Positions 35,999 through 48,134 of a stretch of DNA of 64,000 nucleotides are shown here, in pieces. Every line of letters starts with the position of its first letter. Position 1 is the stretch's first letter. The notes under the pieces were generated by a model, which saw only the letters and a program-made list of their open reading frames with translations, did not search any database and had not been told where the DNA came from. Both the position numbers and the translations under genes were made by a program. This DNA comes from Gyromitra esculenta (lineage: Eukaryota > Ascomycota > Pezizomycetes > Pezizales > Discinaceae): assembly GCA_038503075.1 (NCBI GenBank), contig JBCAML010000002.1, forward strand, positions 3,596,001 through 3,660,000. Reading direction: 5' to 3'.

Positions 35999-37101
35999 AT
36001 GCTTGAGGCACTTCTTTCCCTTTCCGGGTTGGGTCTCTTATACTCATCAACATGGGCATCTTGGTCTACTTCGCTGAATGTTCTCTTTTTCTACATAACA
36101 TGGTCGACCCTTCTAATGTCACAGCCTCCACTTAAGATTGAAGTGCTAGGAACACTTGTTGTACGACTATTATTCTTCTGGGCTCCATCGCTTTTATTCT
36201 TATTATTCGACAGCCTTTTCCCTAGCCTGTCCGAAGGTTGGAAGATTCAAGGCACAAGAGCTTTACCGAACAAACGCGCCTGGAAGGTGGTAGGATGGGC
36301 TATGGGGAATATGATCATTGGTGCAGGAGTCCAGGCGTTTGTAGAGTTGTTCTTGGTGGATGTGATTGGATGGAAGAGTGCATTGAAAGTGGGTAGCACG
36401 CTCCCGCTGCCTGGGGCGATAGGATGGGACATATTAAGAGGATTTTTGCTCCGCGAGGTAGGTTTTAGTTCCTGTTTGATCTAAGTGAACATGGATTGAT
36501 TCACCAAATAGGTTTTGCAATACTACATCCACCGATTCGCTCTTCATGAGAGTGGAGAATTTCCACAGAGGCTTCATGAAGCTTGGCAACATTCCATGTC
36601 AGGTCCATGGTCAGCAGTTGCCCATTACGACCATCCTCTACCATATCTACTTCTTCGGTTCCTTCCAGTCTATCTGCCTGCTGTAATTCTCACTACCCTG
36701 CTCTAATTGACGCTTAGGCATTTCTAACAACAACTAGGTTCTGTTTCGCTTCCACGTCTTAACTTATTTCCTTTTCGTTGCTATGGTCTCACTGGAGGAG
36801 GCTTTCTCGCACAGTGGATACAAAAGCCTCTTCTTCTCATCCCTCCTCACCGGCGCGGGCAGAAGAACTGACCGACACTTTTCTTCAAATGGAAAGGTAT
36901 CTATCCCAAAATTCTCATCGCTGGTTTTCTAGAGCGCTGCTGACGAAAAACTCTCCTCAGGGTAATTTTGCGCCGTGGGGAGTGATGGATTGGCTTCATG
37001 ATACGAGCTTGGGCGGTAATATTAAGCAGGATGCAAAGAGCGATTGGAATGGTCGTAGGGAAAGAAGGGATAAGACGAAGTCAAGGAAGAGGAGTGATTA
37101 G
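35999..37101 (+). CDS. Fatty acid hydroxylase / sterol desaturase superfamily protein
   Basis: Four exons (35999-36457, 36512-36682, 36738-36896, 36961-37101) give 309 residues; all junctions keep phase. The N-terminal half has several membrane helices. The histidine motifs that bind the di-iron site in this superfamily are seen as YYIHRFALHE, then AHYDHPLPYLL, then EEAFSHSGY, and finally NFAPWGVMDWLHDTSLG. The last matches the family's C-terminal pattern. The second and third boxes are weaker than the classical HxxHH, as in a fungus-specific subgroup, so activity as a hydroxylase is likely but not certain. The substrate could be a sterol, sphingolipid or fatty acyl chain at the endoplasmic reticulum. 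The middle exon ends at a donor within codons for VYLPA; reading on would give an early stop. Confidence 0.82.
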
Positions 37102-38475
37102 TTACATATCTGTATGGATTGGGTGTTTATTTTGGGTTTACCTGTTAGTTGTAACTGTTTAGCGATTGGCTTGATTTTTATTCAATTATTCTCGATATAT
37201 CTGATTCCCACGCAGCTGTTTGCTAGCTTTCTCTTCCAGAGCAATCTTTCATCGAGGGAAGGGTCGCTGGAAAGGCTATACCCATTCGTCGAAAACGAGT
37301 GATGGCTTTGTTGCTAAAGTTTGAAACCCTGAGCCCAACCTATTTAAACCGATCTCAGTGATCACGGCTTTAATTCCAATGATGAATTGTGACTTATTCA
37401 TATATGTCCTTAGAGTTGTCAATATGTGACGTGAAGCAAGGAAAGGTCAAAACGACAGTCTTTCTGAGGCAACCGGGAAGAAAGTACTTTTGGAACGGAT
37501 CTATAAAAAAAATCTAATTAATGAAGTCTTTCTGATGATGGTTCGATTGCTATATCTTTGAATCGCCGTTTCCCATGATACTTGCAGAACACGAAAAGCC
37601 GATGCTTGGTGGGGCTACCGTTATTGGGTATATACATAGGTTAGAATCTTATTAATATTACTTGCGCTGCCATCGGAGGGGGTTCAACGCCTGGAGAGTT
37701 GTAGGAAGGCGTAACTGTAAAACCGTAAAGTTTTATCCGTGGGGAATGTAGAGTGTAGCCTTACTTCACGTAATACTGCATCTTATTTCCAGCTCGCCCT
37801 GAAGGGAGTGCAGAGTAGAGCACTGGATGCGGTCAGCGAGGCAGAGGCTTGGCGGTCTTGGCCAACAAACTGATCTCCATTTTGTAGCGAAATATTTCAT
37901 TTGCTACCCAAGCCTCGTTATACCCTCTGCCTTGCTGACCCCTCACCGCTCCAAGTCATAAGAAAGTTAAGGCACCGTAGCAACATTACTGCTTGGAAGA
38001 GGACCAAACCAAGCTAGAATAAGCAAAGCGGCTCTGTGCTGACATCAATGTTTCAGCTTTTCGCCAAGCTTGTCGCATGACATTCTACTCTACTGCAAGG
38101 CAAATAAACATTAGAATGGCTACACAAGCTTAAGGGCATGGGCATGGGAACGTTAAAGGCGTGCCTGAATTCGGTTAGATAGGCGAGTGAGGGTCATGCA
38201 GCCGTTTAAGTCGTCTAGGGATAGAATGCTGTGGTTTCGAAGGAAGTGGTGCTTCCCATCTCTCCGGGAATGTAATAGATTTTTCGGAAATCTGGTTTAG
38301 GGTACCAGTTTCGGTACCATTTTGTATCAGGCTACATACAAAATGAGAGCCATAGAGTAATAAGCGTACTAGGAAACTAAAACGTATTCCGAATAAGTAG
38401 CATCAATTTGTAGAGTCCAAATAATTCAAAGTCCATAGCTACATGTAACCAGCGCCCTCAAACAATAAAGCCATT
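37102..38475. other. Intergenic with an inverted repeat
   Basis: No gene is seen. It includes an imperfect inverted repeat, GGTCAGCGAGGCAGAGG at 37831-37847 and its complement at about 37924-37940. The 3' ends of the two flanking genes converge here. Confidence 0.4.
37831..37940. repeat. Imperfect inverted repeat
   Basis: A 17-bp arm with one mismatch (GGTCAGC, G or A, AGGCAGAGG) is repeated in opposite orientation. A second pair of short arms (GAGGCTTGG type) lies inside. It may be a decayed miniature element; no target duplication was found. Confidence 0.4.
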
Positions 38476-39621
38476 CTACTGCGTATCAGCCGGCAGAATC
38501 GTTTCCTCCTCTTCGTACCCTCCTTCCTTCGTCTTCTTACTCGGCCTGTCGCCAACACCAAGGAACTCCCTCGTCCATGCGATCACGCTCTTAACTTTCT
38601 CGACCCCACGGTTTTCCGAAGCAGAATCCAGATCCACAGCCCTCCACCGCCGCCTTTCCTTCGAATCCGAGAAAACTGTGCGATACACCAATTCAATCCG
38701 CGTTTGGTCCTTCCGTACCGTCGCCCCATTGACCTGCTTATCCCAGACCCCGAGCACCATATTCTGCACATTGATAACATCCCCCACGCGCAGCGACTCA
38801 ACCGTATCCGTAAACGCTCTACCCGCAAACGTAAGCGGCGCCGGCGGCAACCACAGGTCTATTTTAAAGCCGGCGGCAGTCTCGTCGCCCACCACAAGCG
38901 TCTGCTTGCTCCGCTCGGTGCTGGTGTATTTCGGCTGGAACGTGCGGCGCGGGAATATATGGGTTATTCCGGCGATGATGGAGATGCGCATTTTCAGCTT
39001 GATGGACTCGACGTAGCTCGCTGTGGGGAGCTTCCCGAGGTCTGTCAGTGCTGCCGTCTGGATGCTCGGGAGCGAAGAGCGCACGGTGTCTTCTTCATCT
39101 TGAGACGATAGCGACGAAAACGATATATTGGTGCTGGCGAAGGAGACCGTGAGGTCTGCCGGCTCGGCGAGCGGGGAGGATGGGATATTGTGGGCAGCGA
39201 AAGAACGGTTCAGGTCCTCGTCACCCGTGGAGGAGGAGGAGGTAGTGGTCCCAAAAGAGACGCCTGCGGTGCTGGCCTGCCCTACCTCTGGCAGGATGGG
39301 GGTGTAGACGCTGGGGCCCTGGGAAAACCCGGTAGGAATGTGTTTCCGTTTCAGCGGCAGAATCCGCCAAGCTGCAGGAGAGTCTGTTGCGCTGGGGGCC
39401 TGGATTGATGTCACGTGATCTACATTGCTGCTACTTTGGGGGAGACTTTCATCGTCGAGCAAGAGATCTGAAGCACGAGGAGCCCCAAGGAGAATAATTG
39501 TTCTTCCGGATTGGATCCGTGTTACTGGGGAGAAGTGGGGCGGAGGATCTGGGGGGGTGTTATCGGGTGAACTCCCGGCCGTCCGGTAGCTGGAGGGAGG
39601 GGGGGAACTTGATGGCATCAT
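38476..39621 (-). CDS. Putative OB-fold nucleic-acid-binding protein (381 aa)
   Basis: A single exon. The frame extends five codons beyond 39621 only through TTG, so the ATG pair at 39621/39618 is taken as start. The first 200 residues are low complexity, rich in Ser and Pro. From about residue 205 (YVESIKLKMRISIIAGITHI) the sequence becomes ordered, with alternating beta-strand-like stretches (TLVVGDETAAGFKIDLWLPP, then SLRVGDVINVQNMVLGVWDK and RIELVYRTVF). This strand pattern, with a GDVI(N/R)xxN core, is what OB-fold single-strand-binding domains look like. A role in DNA metabolism is inferred. The tail is acidic and lysine-rich. Confidence 0.6.
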   Translation of the reverse strand: MMPSSSPPPSSYRTAGSSPDNTPPDPPPHFSPVTRIQSGRTIILLGAPRASDLLLDDESLPQSSSNVDHVTSIQAPSATDSPAAWRILPLKRKHIPTGFSQGPSVYTPILPEVGQASTAGVSFGTTTSSSSTGDEDLNRSFAAHNIPSSPLAEPADLTVSFASTNISFSSLSSQDEEDTVRSSLPSIQTAALTDLGKLPTASYVESIKLKMRISIIAGITHIFPRRTFQPKYTSTERSKQTLVVGDETAAGFKIDLWLPPAPLTFAGRAFTDTVESLRVGDVINVQNMVLGVWDKQVNGATVRKDQTRIELVYRTVFSDSKERRRWRAVDLDSASENRGVEKVKSVIAWTREFLGVGDRPSKKTKEGGYEEEETILPADTQ

Positions 39622-40674
39622 CACTGCTAACTGCAACTGTTTTCTGTGGGAGGGTCACTTCTGTCGTGATATCTAGAGTTCTCAGTCTATGGGGGGGGAG
39701 GTTGGGTCACTTTTCTTTGGTCACTTGAAGCCTCTGCCGTGGCCGCGATTTCACTCTTCCGAATTGGGGTGTGGCCAAGTCACTTTGTTCCAGTCTTCAT
39801 ACGATCAGAGACAGTTGCAAGGAAGTGGCACAAATCTGTATTATAGCTCCTGGAGAGGAAGACGTGAATAATAGACCCCTCCAAGTCGCGGTCACATCAT
39901 CCTCAGCGATTAAGATCAAGTCTCGGTCATGTGACTTCGTTTCTTACTATCTCAGCCGTTGCTCGCAGGCTGAGGGGAGTAGAGTAAGGTAAATAAGGTA
40001 GAGTGGATGCACCTAGTCGTGCATGAGAGCCCAACCGTTCTGTTAGCTACTACCACTGCAGTGGATCTTACCAAAGCCGAGCACCTGTCACTCCACCAGC
40101 GGGAATCCGAGAGCCCGTCTGTTACCAAGTAACTAAGGTGGTTAGGATAGTAAACTCTACCATAGTGGAAAATCCCCCAGGTATACGTAAGTATTTGTAA
40201 ACAGCAGCGATGCAACCCAGGGATCTTGCAGTTATGCCTCAGAGCTACCCTACAAACGAATGGCAGTGCCTTATCGTGTCTCGTCCTGACGCATCCTGAA
40301 GAATAGGACTGCATCCAGCACCAAACCTATGGCCTTCTGCAAGGATTCGATTGCCGAGCATCCAGAGTAACCCTGCTCGCTTGCCAGCGATCTCGTCCTC
40401 CGCAAAATGACGCACGAGGACGACGGGCGACAGGTACCAAGACTTCGCCCATAAGCCAGGCCCATGATCAAGGCTGAACGTCACAAGGCGGTGGGCGACG
40501 CGGCAAGTCACCACGGGAGAGCTACTGTACATATATAACCCATAGCTAGGTGCGCATGGTGGGCCATTACATGAGTTTTGGTCTCTTCTGTACCTGCTAA
40601 GTCGCTCGAAAGGAAGCACCTCTTGGTCTTTGCTACTTCTCACACCAAAGAACAGCAACAACTATATACAACAA
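39622..40674. other. Intergenic, divergent promoter region
   Basis: Lies between the OB-fold-like gene (leftward) and the App1-like gene (rightward). Open frames on both strands are mutual shadows. E-box sites of the CACGTG and CATGTG type occur near 39412 and 39928. Confidence 0.4.
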
Positions 40675-41944
40675 ATGTGTGGCTGGGTCAAAGATATGCT
40701 CGACAACATCCGCCACAAGACGGGTGTTGGAAACCTAAATCCAACTCCGGTCCGGCTAGGCCAGGAAGTCTGGCTCCTCGATAACACCGCGGTCCGCGAT
40801 CCCCGGAATCCAGACAGATGGATGGCAGAATTTGTCGCAGCCTATTTCACGAAGAATTCTGGAAAGGACATTGCACGCACTGTGGCCGATATTGCAGATA
40901 AGCTCGGGCTGACCGGCGAGAATGCGAATCCGGAGGCGGAAAGGATGATAGAAGAACGGGTACAGCCTTTTCTGAACATGATCCTGGCGGCAAAGACGGT
41001 GGATATCAATTTTTCTGATGCCGGGAGGCTGTCGCTGGGCCCTTCTAACGCTGGCGGAGTTTCGGTGAATGAGCTGCTACTGCCGGGAAGCGGGTATGTG
41101 GATGATCAGGTTGTGCGATCGGAAGCAGTTGTGACGGAGGGGGGGCGCGCACATATGCGAACTGCGTTTGCGCATCCTGAAGGGTGGGGAGTTATTTCTG
41201 GTAGGCGCATCTTTTTCTATGCTTTGCTGTTTGAGAAACTTAGACTCACGAACATTACCCCTTCCCCCCGAAATAGACATCGACGACACCATCAAGGTTT
41301 CCGAGGTTCGAGATAGGATGGCGCTCCTACGACATACTTTTGCCGAGCTGCCAGAGGCAGTTCCAGGAATGCCTGAATTTTACAACCGAATTCAAACATC
41401 CCTTCATAAGCCTGTTTGGTTTTATCTATCCGCTTCACCATACAATCTGTACCCCATGCTGCGTTCATTTACATCCCAGCATTACCCCCGTGGGCAAATC
41501 ATCCTACGAACCATGTCCTGGATGGAGTTCGAGAGCTTCCTTATATCTCTGACCGTCGGGACTCAGGAATACAAAGAGGAGAGGATGAGGACCGTGGTCA
41601 AGTGGCTACCCTTGAGAAACTGGGTCCTTATCGGTGATTCGACACAAAAAGATCCCGAGGCTTACGCCACTATGTATGCACACACACCTGCTCCTTCCTT
41701 TGTATTTTTCTTACAATTCACTAATGTACTGCGTGGTTTGTGTGATAGATACAAAGAGCATCCAACAAAGGTCAAGGCTATCTTTATCCGCCGCGTCCAG
41801 GGTGTTAATCCGGCTATGGAAAAGACTCTCAACAGCACAGCAAGATTTGAGAACGCGTTTGCTGGCGTTCCAAAGGGAGTCTGGAAGGTGTTCGATGATC
41901 CTGCAGAGTTGGATGTAAATGTTAATGCACTAGTGAATGTTTGA
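40675..41944 (+). CDS. App1-like phosphatidate phosphatase
   Basis: Three exons (40675-41200, 41277-41673, 41749-41944) give 372 residues. The first junction rebuilds the catalytic DxDxT motif (D176-I-D178-D-T180) in VISDIDDTIKVSEV, the hallmark of the App1 catalytic domain (DUF2183) in the haloacid-dehalogenase superfamily. The second conserved block is LIGDSTQKDPEAY, with KAIFIRRVQGVNP after the last intron. Yeast App1 dephosphorylates phosphatidate to diacylglycerol at actin patches. The N-terminal region (RLGQEVWLLDNTA, WMAEFVAAYF) matches a filamentous-fungal subgroup without the long Ser/Pro-rich tail of yeast App1. The start was placed at the ATG in AACAAATG; another in-frame ATG lies 45 nt upstream. 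Confidence 0.85.
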
Positions 41945-42638
41945 TTGAATGTTAGATTTTGTTAGAAATAGTTTTTCACTCTACTTTGTTTATGCTGTGT
42001 TGGTGTTGTTGGCTCCGGGGGTTTATCTCATCTTGTTTTATCTAGTCAGCGTGAGGGTATATCGGTAATGGGAGGTGTAATGATATCTATTTCTCGGATT
42101 GGTCACTTAATATCTACTGTTGCCAGGCTCTAGAAGTGGAGATTCTCACATAATGTCACACCAGCCGGCCTACATGCACAGGTCGACCCCATGAATGACC
42201 GGCTACAACTACCAATCAGGACACCTGTGCGTACTGCAGAAGAGCTTGGTGATCGTCGTTTGCTGTCTACTTGGTTGTAACGCTCAGTGTTCTCGAGTCT
42301 CTGACATTTAATTTCTGTGCGCTGCATCTACCTCACGTGATCGCGCTCTTGTATAAAATCTTATGGACTATGTAAAGTACAGGCCAGCTATCTAGGCCAT
42401 TCAACCGGATCCTCGAGTGGCCGTACTTCTATTGCCTGAAGAGCGTTTCTACCTTTTGGGTTTCTGCATCTGTTGGTCGTGATATCTGGTATCATGATAT
42501 AGACCTACATGTACTCTACACGTAGTTACGTGCAATGTCTACTCTATCCAACTCCTAAGTTTCACTCAACTACGCATTTAAGGAATACATAAAAAACAAA
42601 TTCTTTTGAAGCGCATTCCGTCCTAAATACCACTCCCT
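41945..42638. other. Intergenic between convergent genes
   Basis: The App1-like and DJ-1/PfpI genes converge here. No further gene is seen. Confidence 0.4.
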
Positions 42639-43491
42639 CTACAGCGGCCAAGTAGTGTTGTAATAATCGCCCCACGGATCCCAATGGGCATCCAGATGCC
42701 GCTCATACTCAACCCCCCTGACAATCCGTTCCGCGGCTGCTGCGCCGTAGACCGCCTCAACAAACGCATACGCGGCATCGATTCCCGCAGCCACTCCCGA
42801 GGAAGTCCAGATGTTCCCGTCCACCGTCCACCGGGCCCTCGGTATCCAATTCACTTTTGGCCCCTGCGAGGTTGCCCACACCCACGCCGCCTTATTCGAC
42901 GTGGCGTTCTTTCCATCGAGGATCCCGGTCGGCGCAACAAGGGCTGATCCGGTGCAGATTGTGAGCAGGTACTGCAGACTAGGGAACGTTTTCTTGATGA
43001 ACGCGCGGGTGTTGTTGAGGTCCGGAGCGCGGGTCCCTGCGCCGCCGGGAACGAGCAGGACATCGAGTGCGGGTGCGTTGGCGAAGGTGTGCGTAGGGAG
43101 TATGCTTTCGCCAAAGTTGGAGCCGGTGACGTTCATTGCTGCTGTGCGAGATTTGGTGGAGACAGGGTCTAGGGTTTCGGCTATTACTGCGAGATTGATC
43201 TTGAATTGGGTGGCGAGCATGTTGAATACTTGAATCTTTGTTAGCTTCGGTGGATGATAGGTAGCAGTTGGGCTTAACCTACCATCTAGCGGGCCGAAAA
43301 CGTCGAGAGCTTGGAAAACGGGAAATACAACGATGCCAAAGTTTACCGGGAGTGCTACTCGTTTCAGATTAACCCTGGATCGAGAAATAAGCAGATGCTG
43401 TTCACCATGACTTACGTTTAGCCACTGTGCTATTGGAAGCTACAGCAGACGCCAGTAGGGCCGATAACGTTAAAATCCCCGAAAACCACAT
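42639..43491 (-). CDS. Secreted DJ-1/PfpI family protein, isonitrile-hydratase-like
   Basis: Three exons (43491-43416, 43354-43283, 43228-42639) join in phase to 245 residues. The first exon encodes a signal peptide (MWFSGILTLSALLASAVAS). The mature part starts with the family's FGIVVFPVFQALDVFGPLDV strand-loop, then LLVPGGAG, then the nucleophile elbow ICTGSALVAPTGIL with the catalytic cysteine at about residue 141. Next come the TSNKAAW segment and IWTSSGVAAGIDAAYAFVEA. This CTG-type elbow and the SGVAAGID block are those of the isonitrile hydratase and AraC-N branch of the superfamily (as in Pseudomonas InhA), rather than chaperone-type DJ-1. Activity on isonitriles is inferred, not shown. 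Secretion is unusual for InhA-like enzymes but seen in related fungal proteins. See the isocyanide synthase about 10 kb away. Confidence 0.85.
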
Positions 43492-46400
43492 ATCTAAATA
43501 TTCTCAAATCGAGCGCCTCTGGATGCACGGTGGGGGTAGACTGGGGAATAGTGATGGGGAATAACGAGGCAGAGGAGGGTGATGTATTTGCTTTTATACC
43601 TTGCTTCTAAAATCCCTAGACAATATGGATAACTTGGCACCTGGGGAGTTTTCACGACTCAATTAATTTAAATACCTGGACTGTACAATGTTGTCCCCGC
43701 CATTTCGACTATTGGTTACTATGTACGACTAAAACCTTGCCTGATGTTCCCACTGGTCCTATTGATGCCTGGCTTAGCAATATAACCCCTTGTATACCCT
43801 GGCAGCTTGAGAATTTAATCTACATCCTTAAACGCATGCATGAGAAGTTTATTCCCTCCCGGCGTTGTAAGTCGTCCCAATAAAGACCAATACCTCCCTC
43901 AGATCACCAAAGCTCATTACTCAAAGAGGGTTAATTTTGCTATATGTTTCTATCTAATTTCAAGTGATCACAAGTTAAGAATATTTGCAATGATCAAGGT
44001 GTCCGATCCGCTGATCCGTCCACATACATTGCGCAAGAAGTTAAGAACTCTTTCACCGTTCTTTAAGCCTAATCGCGCTTAAGTGGCAGTGTACCATCTT
44101 TGAATTCTCAGCGCGGCTATAATGGCCACAGACGTAGTGAGGTTTCGGAGCTAGAATTTGCTCAAATTTGCTCTTCAGAGTTCACAAGGTGTCAGAGAGT
44201 GTCGTGGCACGAGAAATATATATATATACATGACTAGGGTGATGGGGCTATGCCAGTATTAAGCCATTCCAAGCTCTAAACAGCCGAGAAAGGTAAGCTG
44301 CCCCCACAAGGAGTCTAAACGTGGCCGGTGACACCATCTTTGATCTGCATTATGACTTTGTTTCTGAGCATTAGGTGCATGCATTTGCTGCGCTCTGATA
44401 TCTCTCGAGCTTACAGATGACCTAGCCGCTGCAACCCATGTTGGAGCTATTGGTATTGGGTCCTAATAGTACTGAGGGTACGGACCTAGCAAATCTTTGG
44501 TCTGGGAGCTCTGGATCTCGGGACTTTTTTACTGATCGAGCTCCGGTATATATACACAGTGCTCGTTCTGCATCCGAAGCTCAAATAATATTCGATTGCG
44601 GTCTAACAACCCCAGTGACAAATAACTTGAGTGATCATTCGTGGTTCGTAGTCTGCCTATGTTAGGGCTTAGGGTTTCTCCGCCTAATCTGGCAAAACCA
44701 ATCTATAGGCACATCAAAGCTCCATGTATAGGGCGCTGACTTGGCCAAGAAATTCCTGTGAACAGAGCAGAGATAGCGGTATTCATAGGGACTTGGGTGC
44801 TTTGAGGGTGCTTTTAGGCTAGAACGCCTGCCATATCTCCAGCCGACCGGAATTAGATGTATGATATGTTTAGTATATATTTGATTCTAACACAGCTGCG
44901 ACGGTGATTTTTTAACTGAGGGAACGATACTTGCTCGACGAATATATATCGTCTCCCTCTGCCACGTATTTCTACTGCAACAGATATGGCTGCTCTCAGA
45001 TATACCTAGGAAGTATACATACGTAATACATATGCGTTGCTTTCGCACTCTAGTGGGTTTCACACACGTAGTAACATTTGAACGATATGGGAGCACTATA
45101 TCTTGTAGTATGGTAAATCTGTTACTTTATTGACCAGGTAACTGGGTGTCGACCTATAGAAATCGATTCCTGTCCTGAAAGACCGCCTACTCTATCCACT
45201 ACTATATTACATGCATATGGCTATATATAACAGTCGTATCCTCGAAACTAACGTCATTTCGCAAGCTTCCTCTCCTCTTGCTGAGTTCAGCTATCGCGAC
45301 AACCATCAATACCCCTAGCACTTACTAATGCTCTGCAATAAGTACCTGAAAATGCCTTTTTGGTAGGAATGTTTTTTAATTCGTCCCACGGCAGCACTTC
45401 ATACTTTGGTCGGTAAAAATCGTACCCTTATTTTCAGGTACTTATGGTAGAGCACGAGTAGATGGAAGATCGCGTCATTCCATGTAGCGGGGAGCTGATC
45501 AGGGTACGCACGGTGCTCGATGGCTACCTCCGATTTCAATTACGCTACTCTCTCAGACGGATCTTTTAGTGCACAGCTCATCCTCCCGAAAGCCCCCCTT
45601 CCACCGTGCCCTAGCTCTCGACGCTGTCCTTAATAGAGGTGGCAACATTTCTGTAGGGTTCTCACCTATTACTCCTTATTTGTCCTCCTTCCAAACCCTA
45701 AAGGAGATAACTAAGCCTGAGGAATAGATGAAAATTTAGAATAAAATAATGACTTTGCACGACCTCACTGTGCCTGCTGTGAACTGGGACTCATCTCCAC
45801 CGTCTCTTTGGGCTATGAAGCTCTTGACTTTGGCTTATTGAAAGGCGACAGAAAACCCTAGATTACTATTACGAAAGGGCTCAGTATAATCCCCGTTACA
45901 GAGAGGACTCAACTCCATCTCCCTTCCCGTTGCTCTCCTTTACTGACTAGACTCTTGTGGGTGCGGTTAAATCCACCTGTATGCGCTCCCCCAGTGGTCT
46001 TGACAAACTTGATGGTTTCAAAAAGAAATCGAGTCGCAATCTTAAGGACGTAGATAGTAGTACACTCGCTAAATATCTTTCCTAACCCAACAAGAAGAGA
46101 GTTTTTTCCCATTTTTATCTATAGAATACTCGGGTAGATTAACTTTGCAATTTTTTGATTGCAGAGGCTATTTATTGTTTTTGCATGTGTGGGGTGGCAT
46201 GGGAGAAAGGTAGTGGTTTTTTAGTGTCATGACGAAATATACCCACGGTGGTGTAATATTAGGAATTAGAAAATTTGGGCTTTCCCCTTTGTGCAGTCTT
46301 AATTTGCTATAACCTACGAATCTACAAATACAATAAGATGTTTGTATACTAGCTAGACTTGTTGCTCCAATACTAATCTGTAAGCTTGAAATTTCTGAGG

Positions 46401-48134
46401 CTTACTACATAGTACAGGAAGGTCCAGAGCCATCTGTATTTTCGCAGTTTTAGAAAAATAACACCAAGCCTCTACAAATGCCAACACCAACAGCCTGAAA
46501 TATGCTTCTTTAAAGGTGAGATGCAAAATAATCACTATCCAGGTGGTATTTCATCGTCTAAAAGATTTACAATTTTTTTAGAGTGATGGCTGTTGAGAAA
46601 ATACTCTTGTATATGGTCAAAATTACCGGTCCCAAGCGGGACCGAAACCGGGTTACGGTCTAAGGGAGGGCAGAGATGTTTGAGAGGTATGACTAAGAAT
46701 AGGCCGAAAAACGCCGTTCTCAGATTTTCAGCGAGAGCTTAGCCATTCCTAATGCTAGAGAAGCTGAAGGTGATGGTGACGGTGGGGTTTATAGACTGAA
46801 ATGCTAGAGATAGGACTGTCCGAAGCCGATCTGGAGACGATGCTCGAACAGGTGGATTTAGGGTTATAGAATCCTAGTTGTGGCGAATACTATTTCGCAA
46901 TACCATGCATCCCCACGATTCACTATCTGTACCATGTATGTAGATATTCGTATTAATTTAGCCCCTTCCTAATGCTTTACATTCTCCTCTATAACGGGAC
47001 TCATTACCAGGTAAATAGATTTGGGCTGGTGCCCTCTCCGAGGTCCCAAGAGTCCGCTAATAAGATAATAGCCAAGGATGGATGTCCCGATAGTAATCCG
47101 TTTTAGGAATGTAGTCCGAGTACTATTTCTTCCGATGCACAGGGAAAACGTGACCTTCCCTCCTAAAATCTATGTGCTTGCCATGTGGTAATACCTATTT
47201 TGGCATGATAACAACAGACACGTGGGATTGGGATGGCAGATATGCAGCAAATCTGTGGAGGCCGGATTAAGGTTATTTGGCATTCGATTTAAGCGGAGGA
47301 TCTGTATGCAATGCATGTCAACCAGCCATGTGTTTGTACATATCTATATAACCTTCGGCCGCACCCGGCGACCAGCCACTTGTGCTTGTTGGATACGAAG
47401 CACGACGTGAATGAAGTCTAGGACATTTGGCCACGCCTATCAAAGATGATTTTCTAACGTATAAAACCAAAAGAGGTCTATGGGTACTCATCTACCGAAA
47501 AATTAGCTAGCTGTTTCATTTGACCTTTTTAATGGCGTAGGGAAGCTTACCATCACATGACTATCGGTAACTCTTCTAAACCTCTCTGTTAACCCATCGT
47601 CATCTCTAATCGTACATGATAAGCATAAATTTCTAGGTATCGTAGCGCGGAGATGAATATAAACGTAATTGGCTTTGAAAAGCTAAGATAGTATACTTAG
47701 GAATCAGAATCTCTTGCCATTTTGGGCACGGCCACTCTCTTCACTTTCTTAAAAGAAAACAGCGGAGTTGGCCGTTAATTGCGATAGCTGAGATCTTCAT
47801 ACCTGAGAGAAATCTATCCACGTCAAAGTCGTGGAATGCACGCGATTAAACGCTTTTCGCCCAGTTTCCCCCCAACCTAGAAATGCAGGAAAATCTATCC
47901 GTAAACATTGGCCATGGCATGCAACGACCATGACATCGGCAGTTTTTCTCGCAATCAGTTCATTTTAATGTACTTAGAACTCTGTCCCTCAGTTGCGACT
48001 GTTCTGCCTAGAAATCGACCTATCAGCTGTATCTCAGTACTATAAATTTCAGAATACACCCCATTTCCTGACTTAATTACTCTCTCCAGAGAGTCACCCA
48101 CGGTCGATATCTCTCCGACGATTCTGCTTCAATC
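43492..48134. other. Long gene-poor region
   Basis: About 4.6 kb of AT-rich DNA with no supportable gene. Short frames lack splice partners and family signature. It includes a strong inverted repeat at 45329-45454 and a short AT dinucleotide run near 44217-44230. Confidence 0.45.
45329..45454. repeat. Inverted repeat, MITE-like
   Basis: Arms 45329-45353 and 45430-45454 pair over 25 bp with only a few mismatches; the inner 16 bp (ATAAGTACCTGAAAAT) are identical. The spacing is about 76 bp. No target-site duplication was identified with confidence, so this may be a decayed miniature element or a hairpin-forming repeat. Confidence 0.5.
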
